A stretch of DNA of 64,000 bases from Pseudomonas thivervalensis (GTDB lineage: Bacteria; Pseudomonadota; Gammaproteobacteria; Pseudomonadales; Pseudomonadaceae). The notes under the pieces are model-generated. The model was not told where the DNA came from, did no database searches, and worked only from the letters and a program-made list of their open reading frames with translations. The position numbers were made by a program, and so were the translations under genes. The DNA lies in the NCBI RefSeq assembly GCF_001269655.1, contig NZ_LHVE01000009.1:496001-560000 (forward strand), written 5' to 3'. Shown one piece after another: positions 51,963 to 60,765 of the stretch; within the stretch, counting starts at the first letter, position 1; each line of letters begins with the position of its first letter.

Positions 51963-53963
51963 TTAATGCGGTGCGCGCGGGATCGTCTTGAGCAGGTCTT
52001 CAGGGCTGATATGACCGACCACGGGCTGTGCCGTGCTGCCGGGCAATGGCAGGTCGAGGATGTGGCCCTTGATCTTGCCGACCACATGCATCTCGCAGGG
52101 TTTGCAGTCGAACTTAAGCGTCAGCACTTCATCGCCGTGGATCAACTGCATCGGCGCGACCTTGGTGCGCACGCCGGTGACGCCCTTGGCCTGCTTGGGG
52201 CAGAGGTTGAACGAGAAGCGCAGGCAGTGCTTGGTGATCATCACCGGCACTTCACCGGTTTCCTCGTGGGCCTCGAAGGCCGCGTCGATCAGCTTGACCC
52301 CGTGGCGATGGTAGAAGTCCCGGGCCTTCTGGTTGTAGACGTTGGCCAGGAACGACAGGTGCGACTCCGGGTACACCGGGGGCGGGCTGGTCTCGGCCTT
52401 GCGGCCACCGCGTGGGTGGGCTTGGATGCGGGCGGCGGTCAGGGCCTCGATGGCTTCGCGGCGCAACGCCTTGAGCTGCGAGTTGGGAATGAAGAACGCC
52501 TGGGGCGCATCCAGCTCAATGGCGGTGGCGTGGTATTCGGTGGTGCCCAGTTGGCCGAGCAGGTCGTGCAGTTGCTCCAGCGCCTGTTCCGGCTTGTTCG
52601 CCAGGCCGAATGGCCCGTCCAGGACAACACGGGCGCGGATGCCTTCTTCGCTGGTAGCGGTCAGCTCCAGGCGTTCTTCACGCAGGCGGGCAACCCAGGC
52701 CAGGCCGACGCGGCGCTCGGAGGAGGTCTTGAGCAACGCTTGCTGCCAGTTGTGGTCCAGGTTGCGGCTCAACGGGTGGTTGGGGCGCAATTGGTACAGG
52801 CCGGCCGGCATCTCATTGGGCTCGACGCGGTAGCGGTAGCGCTTCTGGCCGTCCTCTTCGAATTCACCCTTGGGCTCGGCGATGTTGGCGCGGAAACCGA
52901 CGACTTCGCGCTTGACCAGCACGTTGAGGCCGTCGCCGTTGGACAACGGATCGAAGGTCACCACTTGCAGGTCGCGCTTGCCGACTTTTTCCACCACGCC
53001 CACCGGCACGCCGGTGAAGGTCGGCGAATCGAAGGCACCGATGTCGATCTTGCGCTCGCTGACGAAATAGTCGGTGCTGCCCCGGTGGAAGGTCTTGTCC
53101 GGGTCGGGGACGAAGAAGTGCGCGGTGCGGCCGCTGGACGCGCGGGCCAGATCCGGGCGGTCTTCGAGGACATCGTCCAGGCGCTGGCGGTAATAGGCGG
53201 TGATGTTCTTCACATAACCCATGTCCTTGTAGCGCCCTTCGATCTTGAACGAGCGCACGCCCGCTTCGACCAGGGCGCGGATGTTGGCGCTCTGGTTGTT
53301 GTCTTTCATCGACAGCAGGTGTTTTTCATAGGCGACCACCCGACCCTGGTCGTCCTTCAAGGTGTAGGGCAGGCGACAGGCCTGGGAGCAGTCGCCACGG
53401 TTGGCGCTGCGGCCGTTCTGAGCGTGGGAGATGTTGCACTGGCCGGAGAAGGCCACGCACAGCGCACCGTGGATGAAGAACTCGATGGCCGCGTCGGTCT
53501 CGTCGGCGATGGCGCGGATTTCCTGCAGGTTCAGCTCACGGGCCAGGACCAGTTGCGAGAAACCGGCCTGGTCGAGGAACTTGGCCCGGGCCAGGGTGCG
53601 GATGTCGGTCTGGGTGCTGGCGTGCAGCTCGATGGGCGGGATATCCAGCTCCATCACCCCCAGGTCCTGGACGATCAACGCGTCGACGCCGGCATCGTAC
53701 AACTGATGGATCAGCTGGCGGGCCGGCTCCAGCTCGTTGTCGTGCAGGATGGTGTTGATGGTCGTGAACACACGGGCGTGGTAGCGGTGGGCGAACTCCA
53801 CCAGCCGGGCGATATCGCCCACCTCGTTGCAGGCGTTGTGACGCGCGCCGAAACTCGGGCCACCGATGTACACGGCGTCGGCGCCATGCAGGATGGCCTC
53901 GCGGGCGATGGTCACGTCGCGGGCGGGGCTGAGCAATTCCAGATGATGTTTGGGCAAGGACAT
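51963..53963 (-). CDS. rlhA: 23S rRNA C2501 hydroxylase (U32 peptidase-like)
   Basis: A 666-residue U32-family protein closely resembling E. coli YdcP/RlhA, which introduces 5-hydroxycytidine at 23S position 2501. The long form with a C-terminal extension separates it from the ~450-residue tRNA hydroxylase TrhP (YegQ). The start is SLPKHHLELLSPARDVTIAR, then AREAILHGADAVYIGGPSFG. The U32 cysteine signature is GQCNISHAQNGRSANRGDCS with QACRLPY following. GVRSFKIEGRYKDMGYVKN is conserved. A Cys pair in FKFDCKPCEMHV-like C-terminal region (KFDCKPCEMH) may bind iron-sulfur. Confidence 0.92.
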   Translation of the reverse strand: MSLPKHHLELLSPARDVTIAREAILHGADAVYIGGPSFGARHNACNEVGDIARLVEFAHRYHARVFTTINTILHDNELEPARQLIHQLYDAGVDALIVQDLGVMELDIPPIELHASTQTDIRTLARAKFLDQAGFSQLVLARELNLQEIRAIADETDAAIEFFIHGALCVAFSGQCNISHAQNGRSANRGDCSQACRLPYTLKDDQGRVVAYEKHLLSMKDNNQSANIRALVEAGVRSFKIEGRYKDMGYVKNITAYYRQRLDDVLEDRPDLARASSGRTAHFFVPDPDKTFHRGSTDYFVSERKIDIGAFDSPTFTGVPVGVVEKVGKRDLQVVTFDPLSNGDGLNVLVKREVVGFRANIAEPKGEFEEDGQKRYRYRVEPNEMPAGLYQLRPNHPLSRNLDHNWQQALLKTSSERRVGLAWVARLREERLELTATSEEGIRARVVLDGPFGLANKPEQALEQLHDLLGQLGTTEYHATAIELDAPQAFFIPNSQLKALRREAIEALTAARIQAHPRGGRKAETSPPPVYPESHLSFLANVYNQKARDFYHRHGVKLIDAAFEAHEETGEVPVMITKHCLRFSFNLCPKQAKGVTGVRTKVAPMQLIHGDEVLTLKFDCKPCEMHVVGKIKGHILDLPLPGSTAQPVVGHISPEDLLKTIPRAPH

Positions 53964-54081
53964 TTGTTTTTAGTCAGGCTGGTCACGGTCGAAGCGCGCA
54001 TTGTAGCCGCCAGGCGCCTCGCCGGCACCTGTGGACTTGGGTTTGCACGATCCTGACCGATGCGCGGCGCTTGCGCGGGGT

Positions 54082-55656
54082 TCACCCAGCCGTCGTGCCG
54101 GCGCTGCACCAGCGGTTTCGCCCGGTGTTCTTCGCCAGGTACAAGAAGGCGTCCGCAGCCTTGATCAGCATGGCCGGGGTGACGTCCTCGCCGCTTGGCT
54201 GGCTGGTGGTAACCCCCGCGCTGATGGTCACGATGCCCAGGGGATGATCGCCATGTTCGATGTTCAACGCCCTGACGGCTTCGAGGATTTGTTGCGCGAC
54301 CTTGGCGGCACCGGCGCTGTCGGTGTTGGGCAGCAACACGGTGAACTCTTCGCCGCCATAGCGCACCGCCAGGTCGCCCGGCCTTTTGATGGTCTGCCCG
54401 ATGGCGGTTGCAATCGCGCGCAGGCAATCGTCGCCGGCGGCATGGCCGTATCTGTCGTTGAAACGTTTGAAGTAGTCGACGTCAAGCATGATCAGGGCCA
54501 GGGACGAACCCTGGCGCCTGGCCAGGCGCAGTTCATCGGCCAGGGCGATGTCCAGCCGCCGGCGGTTGCCCAGCCCGGTCAGGCTGTCGGTCAGCGCCAT
54601 GTCGCGCATGGCCTGGTGGGCGCTGCGGATCTGCTTCTCCATGGTCATCCGGTGGCGCAACTGGCTCAACACGATAAGCCCGAAGCCCACCAGTATCGCG
54701 ATCAGAAAAACCAGCACCAGACCGGTCTTGAACAGGTCGCGGCGCCAGGGCGCGATGATCGATTCGCGGGACAAGCCGGCTTCCACCACCAACGGGTAGG
54801 TGGTCAGGGCCCGGTAGCCGTACAGGCGCTCGGTGTCGTCGACGACGGCCCTGGCCTCCGCGATGCCCTGGTTCGAGGTGGGCAAGTAGTTCCTGAAAAT
54901 CACGCTATTGACCAGGCTCTTGCCAATCACCGAGGCGACGAAAGGCCGGCGCACCAGAATCGTTCCACTGCGTGTCGCCAGGACCAGCGCACCCTTGTCG
55001 TCGATCTTGAAATCGCCGTAGTAATCGACGAAATAGCTGACCTTGACCGTTCCGAGCAGGACGCCGGCGAACGAGCCGTCGGGGTTGTTCAAGCGTCTGG
55101 AAACGGGAATGATCAGGTCGTTGGTGGATCGACTCTTGACGACGTCACCGATGCGCACGCCGCGATCCTCGTGGGTACGGTGGTATTGGAAGTAGTCGCG
55201 GTCGGCGTTGTTCGCCATTTCCGGGATGACTTCCTTGTCCGTCACCAGCCACTGGCCGTCCGGGCCGTAGATAAACAACCCGTGCAGTTGCGGCATGATC
55301 GCAGCCTGCTGCACCAACAGCTTATGGATGCGCGGGACGTCCATGTTCTGCAGGCCATCGCCCTCCACCCGTTCACTGAGGGCAGCGGTGACCACATCCA
55401 CTTGTCGAATGGTGTCTTCGGCGTGCTGGGCCGTCGCCCGTGCCAGGTTCGTCACCGAGTCCCGGGCAGACGCAAACGCGGCGCGGTAGTCACGCCAGGT
55501 CCGCCAGCCTTCGACGGCCAGGAATGCGATGACGACCACCAGCATGAAGCTCACGGTCAGCCGAAACGCAGCTCCGGCCCGCACAGCCTGCAGGGAGAAT
55601 GTTGCATCGGGGCTTTCGATCTTGGGCTCTGGCTGCTTGCGTCCGAGCATTGACAT
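54082..55656 (-). CDS. Membrane diguanylate cyclase with periplasmic Cache-like sensor
   Basis: A 524-residue c-di-GMP synthase. Span 1 is at about 33-50 (LTVSFMLVVVIAFLAVEGW). A Cache-like periplasmic domain follows at about 55-300 (HGLFIYGPDGQWLVTDKEVI, VIPVSRRLNNPDGSFAGVLL). Span 2 is at about 307-330. The GGDEF domain has DSLTGLGNRRRLDIALADEL, LIMLDVDYFKRFNDRYGHAA and the active GGEEF. A product-inhibition I-site RPGD sits exactly five residues before GGEEF. An intact active and inhibitory site predicts a working enzyme. Ligand unknown. Confidence 0.92.
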   Translation of the reverse strand: MSMLGRKQPEPKIESPDATFSLQAVRAGAAFRLTVSFMLVVVIAFLAVEGWRTWRDYRAAFASARDSVTNLARATAQHAEDTIRQVDVVTAALSERVEGDGLQNMDVPRIHKLLVQQAAIMPQLHGLFIYGPDGQWLVTDKEVIPEMANNADRDYFQYHRTHEDRGVRIGDVVKSRSTNDLIIPVSRRLNNPDGSFAGVLLGTVKVSYFVDYYGDFKIDDKGALVLATRSGTILVRRPFVASVIGKSLVNSVIFRNYLPTSNQGIAEARAVVDDTERLYGYRALTTYPLVVEAGLSRESIIAPWRRDLFKTGLVLVFLIAILVGFGLIVLSQLRHRMTMEKQIRSAHQAMRDMALTDSLTGLGNRRRLDIALADELRLARRQGSSLALIMLDVDYFKRFNDRYGHAAGDDCLRAIATAIGQTIKRPGDLAVRYGGEEFTVLLPNTDSAGAAKVAQQILEAVRALNIEHGDHPLGIVTISAGVTTSQPSGEDVTPAMLIKAADAFLYLAKNTGRNRWCSAGTTAG

Positions 55657-55777
55657 ATCCTTTCCACGACGGGTCTTCGCCTTTCAGGGCGCAGCCTATC
55701 CTATTCGATTTGAGCACGTTAGCTAACTGCGACGAGGCAGGTACAACCGGCGACACACGATGAAGGAGAAAGGTTTC

Positions 55778-56236
55778 ATGAAAGTTGGCGTGATTTCGGA
55801 CACCCACGGCCTGCTGCGCCCCGAAGCGCTTGCGGCGCTGCAAGGCTGTGAGCGGATCATTCATGCCGGTGATATCGGCGGCCCGGAAATCCTCGACGCC
55901 TTGGCTTCCATCGGCGAGCTGCAGGTGGTGCGTGGAAACAACGATCTGGAGGCCGAGTGGGCAGGGCGCCTCGCCGATTGCCTGCAATTCGACCTGGGGG
56001 GATGGCAGGTCCTATTGGTCCATGACATCGCGGATGTGCCGACGCCACTCGACCCGGGGGTGAGGCTGGTGATCACCGGCCATTCCCATAAACCGCTGAT
56101 CGAGTGGCGTGGCGAGCGGCTCTATCTCAACCCGGGCAGCGCCGGCCGGCGACGGTTCAAGTTGCCGGTGACGCTGGCGCTGCTTGAGGTGAGTGAGCAG
56201 GCGATCGAACCGCGGATCGTGCCATTGCTCCCGTGA
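55778..56236 (+). CDS. YfcE/MJ0936-type metallophosphoesterase
   Basis: A 152-residue calcineurin-like phosphodiesterase. All metal motifs are visible: VGVISDTHGLLRPEA, RIIHAGDIGG, VRGNNDLEAEW, LLVHDIADVP and VITGHSHKPLIEW with LNPGS. The family acts on phosphodiesters in vitro; the natural substrate is unknown. The ATG at 55778 (MKVGVIS) is preferred because AAGGAGAAAGG precedes it; a start six codons earlier would overlap that ribosome site. Confidence 0.9.
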   Translation: MKVGVISDTHGLLRPEALAALQGCERIIHAGDIGGPEILDALASIGELQVVRGNNDLEAEWAGRLADCLQFDLGGWQVLLVHDIADVPTPLDPGVRLVITGHSHKPLIEWRGERLYLNPGSAGRRRFKLPVTLALLEVSEQAIEPRIVPLLP

Positions 56237-56246
56237 TGGACGCGGT

Positions 56247-57149
56247 CTACCTGAAGTATTTGTCGACGTAGGCCTGGATTTCCTTGCGCATGAAGCGCCC
56301 GGATTCATCGGCCCGTTCCTCCCAGCCGAACACGCACGCGGTGACGATGCCGTCGAAGCCGGTCTTGGCCAGTTCGCTGAAGAACAGGTCCCAGTCGATC
56401 TCGCCCTGGTGCATGTCCATGTGCTGGTGGACGGTGACCTTGGCGCCGGGCGGGTTGACGATGTAGCGCAGGCCGGACGAAGCCTTGTGGTTGTAGGTGT
56501 CGGCGATGTGAACATGGGCGATCATCGACCCGGCCTCGGCGATCATGGCTTGCATATCGTCGCCGAAGTAGAAAGTATGTGGCGTGCAGTACAGGAACTT
56601 GACGTTGTCCGAACCGAGGGTCTTGAGCATGTCGAGGGCCGGGTGCAGGGTTTCGCACCAGTCTTCCGGGTGAGGCTCGACGTTGAGCGTAATCCCCTCG
56701 CTTTCCAGGATCGGCACCAGTTCTTCCATCGAGCGCCACCAGGCCGCTTCGCTCGACTCGTGGCTGTGCACGCCACCGCAGCAACTGACTGTATGCCCAC
56801 GATCCGGCGACGGTCCACGGCCGAACTCAGAGTTCATCGTGGTGCAACCCATGTCCACGGCGACCTGGATCGCCTCCTTCCAGTAGCTCACCGCCGCCCG
56901 GCGTTCATCTTCATGGGGGCTGGCCCAGCGGTACATCGGCAGCAACGAGGCCAGTTGCAGGTCGTGGTCGCGCAGGGCTTTCTTGAACTCGGCGATGCGT
57001 GCCTTGTGGGCGCGGGGGCGGACCCACCAGGGCAAGAAGTCTTCCCGTGGCGACAGTTCCAGGTACTGGTAGCCGAGCTCGGCGGTCTTGCGGCACAGGT
57101 CCGGCAGACTCAGGTGACGATGCATGTAGGGGTCGAGGGCGATTTTCAT
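56247..57149 (-). CDS. Xylose isomerase-like TIM barrel (sugar phosphate isomerase/epimerase)
   Basis: A 300-residue AP endonuclease 2/xylose isomerase-like barrel. MKIALDPYMHRHLSLPDLCR begins the protein and metal-site regions are ITLNVEPHPEDW, IAHVHIADTYNHKAS and VHQHMDMHQGEIDWDLFF. A cysteine pair (TVSCCGGVHSH) is unusual. The ATG at 57149 follows GGAGAACAACC. It is the last gene of a unit with the Gfo/Idh dehydrogenase and a second barrel protein, separated from them by a large REP. The reaction is probably isomerisation or dehydration of a cyclitol or keto-sugar, but the substrate is not known. Confidence 0.88.
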   Translation of the reverse strand: MKIALDPYMHRHLSLPDLCRKTAELGYQYLELSPREDFLPWWVRPRAHKARIAEFKKALRDHDLQLASLLPMYRWASPHEDERRAAVSYWKEAIQVAVDMGCTTMNSEFGRGPSPDRGHTVSCCGGVHSHESSEAAWWRSMEELVPILESEGITLNVEPHPEDWCETLHPALDMLKTLGSDNVKFLYCTPHTFYFGDDMQAMIAEAGSMIAHVHIADTYNHKASSGLRYIVNPPGAKVTVHQHMDMHQGEIDWDLFFSELAKTGFDGIVTACVFGWEERADESGRFMRKEIQAYVDKYFR

Positions 57150-57181
57150 GGTTGTTCTCCATTGGGGAATACTCATTGCCC

Positions 57182-57383
57182 GTGGCGAGGGAGCTTGCTC
57201 CCGCTGGACTGCGCGTAGGAGCTGTGTAGGAGCTGTCGAGTGAAACGAGGCTGCGATCTTTCCCCAGACACTTGAATCTCAAGTGAAAGATCAAAAGATC
57301 AAAAGATCAAAAGATCAAAAGATCAAAAGATCGCAGGCTTCGCCAGCTCCTACAGGTCCAGCGGGAGCAAGCTCCCTCGCCAC
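57182..57383. repeat. REP with nested palindrome and 8-base tandem repeat expansion
   Basis: Outer REP arms enclose the same inner palindrome as at 9105-9261 (GTAGGAGCTG ... CAGCTCCTAC). Inside it, AAAAGATC is repeated five times in tandem (57293-57332) after a GAAAGATC, where the 9.1 kb copy has only one. GTAGGAGCTGT is also duplicated in the left half (57215-57236). Confidence 0.93.
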
Positions 57384-57414
57384 AGATGTTTTTTCCAGGC
57401 TGACGGGTATTGGG

Positions 57415-58584
57415 TCAATAGATGACCCAGGTTGAATCCTGGTTGGCTGATTCCACACAGCGCTCGACCCAGCGCACACCCTCCACCCCTGCATCGATGT
57501 CGGGGTAGCGCAGGGCGGCCAGCGCCTCAGCATCACCACGGTCCGCTGCATTCATAGCCAGGGCGAAGCGGCGATAGAGATTGGACCAGGCCTCGAACAG
57601 TCCTTCGGGGTGACCGCCACCGATGCGGTCGTCCTGCAGCGCATCGGGGTGCAGGTAGCCCATGCCGCGTTCCAGGATCTGCGCGGGTTGGCCCTGGATC
57701 TCGAAGCTCAGTTGGTTGGGCCGCTCGTCCCACCACTCCAGGCTGGCCCGGGCGCCGATCACGCGGATCTTCTGCCCGTGCATCGAACCGGCATTCACCG
57801 CGCTGGACCAGACCATGCCCATGGCGCCGCCTTCGTACTCCATCAAGGTGTAGGCGTTGTCTTCCAACGGGGCGCGGCTGGCGACGAAGCTTTGCCGGCT
57901 GCACATCAGGCGTTTGATCTTGAGGTCGGGCAGCATCACCTTGGACAAATACAACGGGTGCGTACCGACATCCCCCAGCACGTAGCTGGGTCCGGCCTGG
58001 CGCGGGTCGACGCGCCACTGGGTCGCCTGGTTTTGGGCCTCCACCGGCGCGCTGTGAAAACCATGGGCGAACTGCATGTGCACCATGCGGATCTCGCCCA
58101 GTGCCTGCGCCGCGATCATCGCCCGGGCCTGTTCGATCAACTGGTGCCCGGCGTAGCCATAGGTCAAGCCCACGATGCGCCCCTTGGATTGCGCCAGGGT
58201 GCGCAGCGCCTCGGCCTGTTCGAGGGTAAAACACAGCGGCTTCTCGCAGACCACATGCAGCCCGGCTTCCAAGGCAGCATGGGTAATGGCGTAGTGGGTG
58301 CCGTTGGGCGTGGCGATCGACACCGCTTCAATCCCGTCGTGACGTTGCGCTTCAAGCTCGAACAGGCTCAAGTAGTCCGGATAGCAGCGCTCGGGGTCGA
58401 TGCCCAGTTGCTCGCCAAAGACTCGGCCACGGGTGGGATCGATATCCAACGCCGCGGCGACCAATTCGAAGTTCCGGTCGCGCAGGGCGGCCGAGCGATG
58501 GATATAGCCGATCTGGCTGTATTCGCCGCCACCGACCATGGCCCAGCGGATGGGCCGCGTGATTGTTTTGCTGCCGTTGATCAT
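57415..58584 (-). CDS. Gfo/Idh/MocA family oxidoreductase
   Basis: A 389-residue NAD(P)-dependent dehydrogenase. The Rossmann start is IRWAMVGGGEYSQIGYIHRS, followed by the family motif HVVCEKPLCFTLEQAEALRT with the catalytic lysine, and GDVGTHPLYLSKVMLPD with the catalytic aspartate/histidine. Such enzymes oxidise sugars, inositols or glycosides at a ring hydroxyl. It lies 18 bases after the upstream isomerase-like gene, so both are on one transcript. The substrate is unknown. Confidence 0.92.
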   Translation of the reverse strand: MINGSKTITRPIRWAMVGGGEYSQIGYIHRSAALRDRNFELVAAALDIDPTRGRVFGEQLGIDPERCYPDYLSLFELEAQRHDGIEAVSIATPNGTHYAITHAALEAGLHVVCEKPLCFTLEQAEALRTLAQSKGRIVGLTYGYAGHQLIEQARAMIAAQALGEIRMVHMQFAHGFHSAPVEAQNQATQWRVDPRQAGPSYVLGDVGTHPLYLSKVMLPDLKIKRLMCSRQSFVASRAPLEDNAYTLMEYEGGAMGMVWSSAVNAGSMHGQKIRVIGARASLEWWDERPNQLSFEIQGQPAQILERGMGYLHPDALQDDRIGGGHPEGLFEAWSNLYRRFALAMNAADRGDAEALAALRYPDIDAGVEGVRWVERCVESANQDSTWVIY

Positions 58585-58602
58585 GTCGTTGTCCTTGTGT
58601 GA

Positions 58603-59523
58603 TCAGAAACCGATGCCGGCCAGGTAGGCGCGGCTGGCGGCCACGTCGTCGAGGCTGCTCCCGGCGTTGCGTGGGTCGCGCTCCTGTTCGACGGTGATGC
58701 AGCCGACATAGCCCAATTCGTGCAGGAGGTTGTGCAGCGCCAGGTAGTCGATGACGCCACGCCCGATGGGGCACATCACGCCCCGGGCGCAGGCGGCGAA
58801 GAAGCGGATGTGTTCGTTCAGCACCTGGTCGAACACGTCCGGGTCGATGTCTTTGAAGTGCAGGTAGTCCAGGCGATGGGCGTAGGTGCGCAGCGAGGCG
58901 ACCGGGTCCATGCCGGCGTAGTACAGATGCCCGGTGTCCAGGCAAAGCCCGGCGACTTCATGGGGAATGTCGTCCACCAGGCGCGCCAGCTCATCGGCGA
59001 ACTCGATGTGGCCGCCAGCGTGGGGATGGACCACGGCGCGGATGCCGTATTGATGCCAGGCGATGTCGGCGATGGCGCGGATGTGCGCCATCATTGCCTG
59101 CCAGCGTGCATCGTCCAGGCGCGGCGCGCGGTCCGAATGACCGGCTGCGTAGTCGCGTGCCTCGTGGCCCCAGTCGATGATCACCAAGTAGGGCCCGGCA
59201 TGCCGCTGGCCGGCTTGCCGCTCCATGGGCGGCAGCTGTTTGAGCAACGTGCAGATGTCGTGGGTCTGGCGCAGCAGTTCGGGCAGGTTGGTGGGGGTGA
59301 CGAGGTCGTCGAAGACCGTCCCGGCGACGACATGCAGACCCTGTTCAGACAAGGTCTGAACCAGGGTTCCGTCCAGCGGCAGGTAACCGTACGGCCCCAG
59401 CTCGATGCCGCGATAGCCAGCCTCGGCCGCTTCGCCAAGTACCCGGCGCCACGGTGGCAGGAAAGGGTTCTTGACGTCGTCGACGCCCCAGCAGCAAGGC
59501 GCGGTGCAGATATGGATCGTCAT
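58603..59523 (-). CDS. Xylose isomerase-like TIM barrel (IolE-like)
   Basis: A 306-residue TIM-barrel protein. MTIHICTAPCCWGVDDVKNP resembles the start of IolE/inosose dehydratase-like proteins. Metal ligands are likely in RAVVHPHAGGHIEF, GLCLDTGHLYYAGMD and DYLHFKDIDPDVFDQ. It is the first gene of the reverse-strand catabolic unit and divergent from the LacI regulator gene. Inosose dehydratase is one possible function, but no other iol genes are present, so the substrate stays open. Confidence 0.88.
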   Translation of the reverse strand: MTIHICTAPCCWGVDDVKNPFLPPWRRVLGEAAEAGYRGIELGPYGYLPLDGTLVQTLSEQGLHVVAGTVFDDLVTPTNLPELLRQTHDICTLLKQLPPMERQAGQRHAGPYLVIIDWGHEARDYAAGHSDRAPRLDDARWQAMMAHIRAIADIAWHQYGIRAVVHPHAGGHIEFADELARLVDDIPHEVAGLCLDTGHLYYAGMDPVASLRTYAHRLDYLHFKDIDPDVFDQVLNEHIRFFAACARGVMCPIGRGVIDYLALHNLLHELGYVGCITVEQERDPRNAGSSLDDVAASRAYLAGIGF

Positions 59524-59610
59524 GGGGCACTCCGGCTGTGTTTGTTTTTATGTGCTTGGCCTGATGCTATTGAGTTGCCGGAGAGGGGGCCATGGGGCGA
59601 TGGCTTAATC

Positions 59611-59650
59611 TGTCAAAACCCCTCATTATGCCGAGTAGAGGTGTCAAAAC
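59611..59650. promoter_or_regulatory. Direct repeats TGTCAAAAC upstream of the LacI gene
   Basis: TGTCAAAAC occurs at 59611-59619 and 59642-59650, 31 bases apart (three helical turns), the second directly before the LacI start codon. The region lies between the divergent catabolic genes and lacI and is a candidate operator. There is no perfect palindrome typical of LacI proteins. Confidence 0.4.
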
Positions 59651-60706
59651 ATGTCAGACCAGCGCCGCCGTAAACTGCGTCCCACCATGGCCGATGTGGC
59701 CCGGGAAGCCGGGGTCAGCCTGTCCACCGTCGACCGGGTGCTGAACCTGCGCGCCGATGTGCGCGCCGACACTGCCCAACGCATCGCCGCGGCTGCCGCG
59801 CGGTTGGGGTTTCATGCCAAGGGGGTGATCGAACAACGGGTGCTCAACGACCGCCCGACCTTGCGGCTGGGTTTCCTGTTGCAGAAAAGCGGCGTGCCCT
59901 TTTACCAGGGGCTCGCCCACGCCTTGTCGAACGCCGCCGCGACCTGCTCGCGAGCACGGATCCGCATGGTCATCGGCTATCTGGACGATCTCGATCCGGT
60001 CATCGTCGCGCAACGCATCCTGGCCCTGCGCGATCAAGTTGACGGCCTGGGCGTGGTGGCGGTGGATCATCCCCGGGTCCGGGAGGCGGTTGCGCAATTG
60101 CGCGAGACGGGCGTCTCGGTGGTGGCGTTGCTGTCGGAGCTGTCCAGCGCCAGTGGCACGGGGTATGTCGGGTTGGACAATCGACTCACCGGCCGCACGG
60201 CAGGCTGGTTCGTCAGCCGCCTGGCGAATCGCCCTGGTGCTGTGGCCGTCATGCTCAGCAGCCAGCGTTTCCAGTGCCAGGAGTTGTGTGAGCTGAGTTT
60301 TCGCAGTTACCTGGTCGAGCATTCCAGCGAATGGGAGCTGCTCGCGTCGCGCCTGACGCTGGAGGACGATGAGTTCGCGCATGGCAATACGCTGGATTTG
60401 CTCACGGCCGAGCCCGATCTGGCCGGGCTCTATGTGGCCGGCGGCGGCATCGCCGGCGTATTGCGGGCCTTGCGCAGCCTTCAGGAACAGCAGCTTCGCC
60501 TGCCCGTGGTGGTGTGCCACGACTTGACGCCGTTGACACGCGAAGCGTTGAAAACGGGGCTGGTCCAGGCGGTGCTGTCCCATCCCATCGTGACCATGGC
60601 CGAACAAGCGGTGGAAGCACTGGTCGAGGCCGCGACAGCCACCCCGCCAGGCCCGGCGCCGAGGCGGGTGGTGCCGCTGCAGGTTGATGTGCCGGAAAGC
60701 ACCTGA
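59651..60706 (+). CDS. LacI-family transcriptional regulator
   Basis: A 351-residue LacI-type regulator. The DNA-binding domain is TMADVAREAGVSLSTVDRVL with NLRADVRADTAQRIAAAAA. The periplasmic-binding-like domain at about 65-340 has IRMVIGYLDDLDPVIVAQRI, GYVGLDNRLTGRTAGWFVS and VVVCHDLTPLTREALKTGLV. The SLSTVDRVLN wording is that of the subgroup often adjoining inositol and sugar catabolic genes. Likely represses the divergent operon; inducer unknown. Confidence 0.92.
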   Translation: MSDQRRRKLRPTMADVAREAGVSLSTVDRVLNLRADVRADTAQRIAAAAARLGFHAKGVIEQRVLNDRPTLRLGFLLQKSGVPFYQGLAHALSNAAATCSRARIRMVIGYLDDLDPVIVAQRILALRDQVDGLGVVAVDHPRVREAVAQLRETGVSVVALLSELSSASGTGYVGLDNRLTGRTAGWFVSRLANRPGAVAVMLSSQRFQCQELCELSFRSYLVEHSSEWELLASRLTLEDDEFAHGNTLDLLTAEPDLAGLYVAGGGIAGVLRALRSLQEQQLRLPVVVCHDLTPLTREALKTGLVQAVLSHPIVTMAEQAVEALVEAATATPPGPAPRRVVPLQVDVPEST

Positions 60707-60731
60707 CAGTTTGATGCATTCTGAGCCACCC

Positions 60732-60757
60732 ATCGCGAGCAGGCTCGCTCCCACAGG
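60732..60757. repeat. Single short REP palindrome
   Basis: ATCGCGAGCAGGCTCGCTCCCACAG-type arm of the second class, between the convergent LacI and Old Yellow Enzyme genes. Confidence 0.7.
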
Positions 60758-60765
60758 TCTAGGTA

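Noticed and set aside
57285..57332. Tandem GATC-containing repeats as a CRISPR array or replication-related DnaA/Dam cluster
   Set aside because: The units are 8 bases with no spacers and lie within a REP composite; a slippage-expanded microsatellite explains them.
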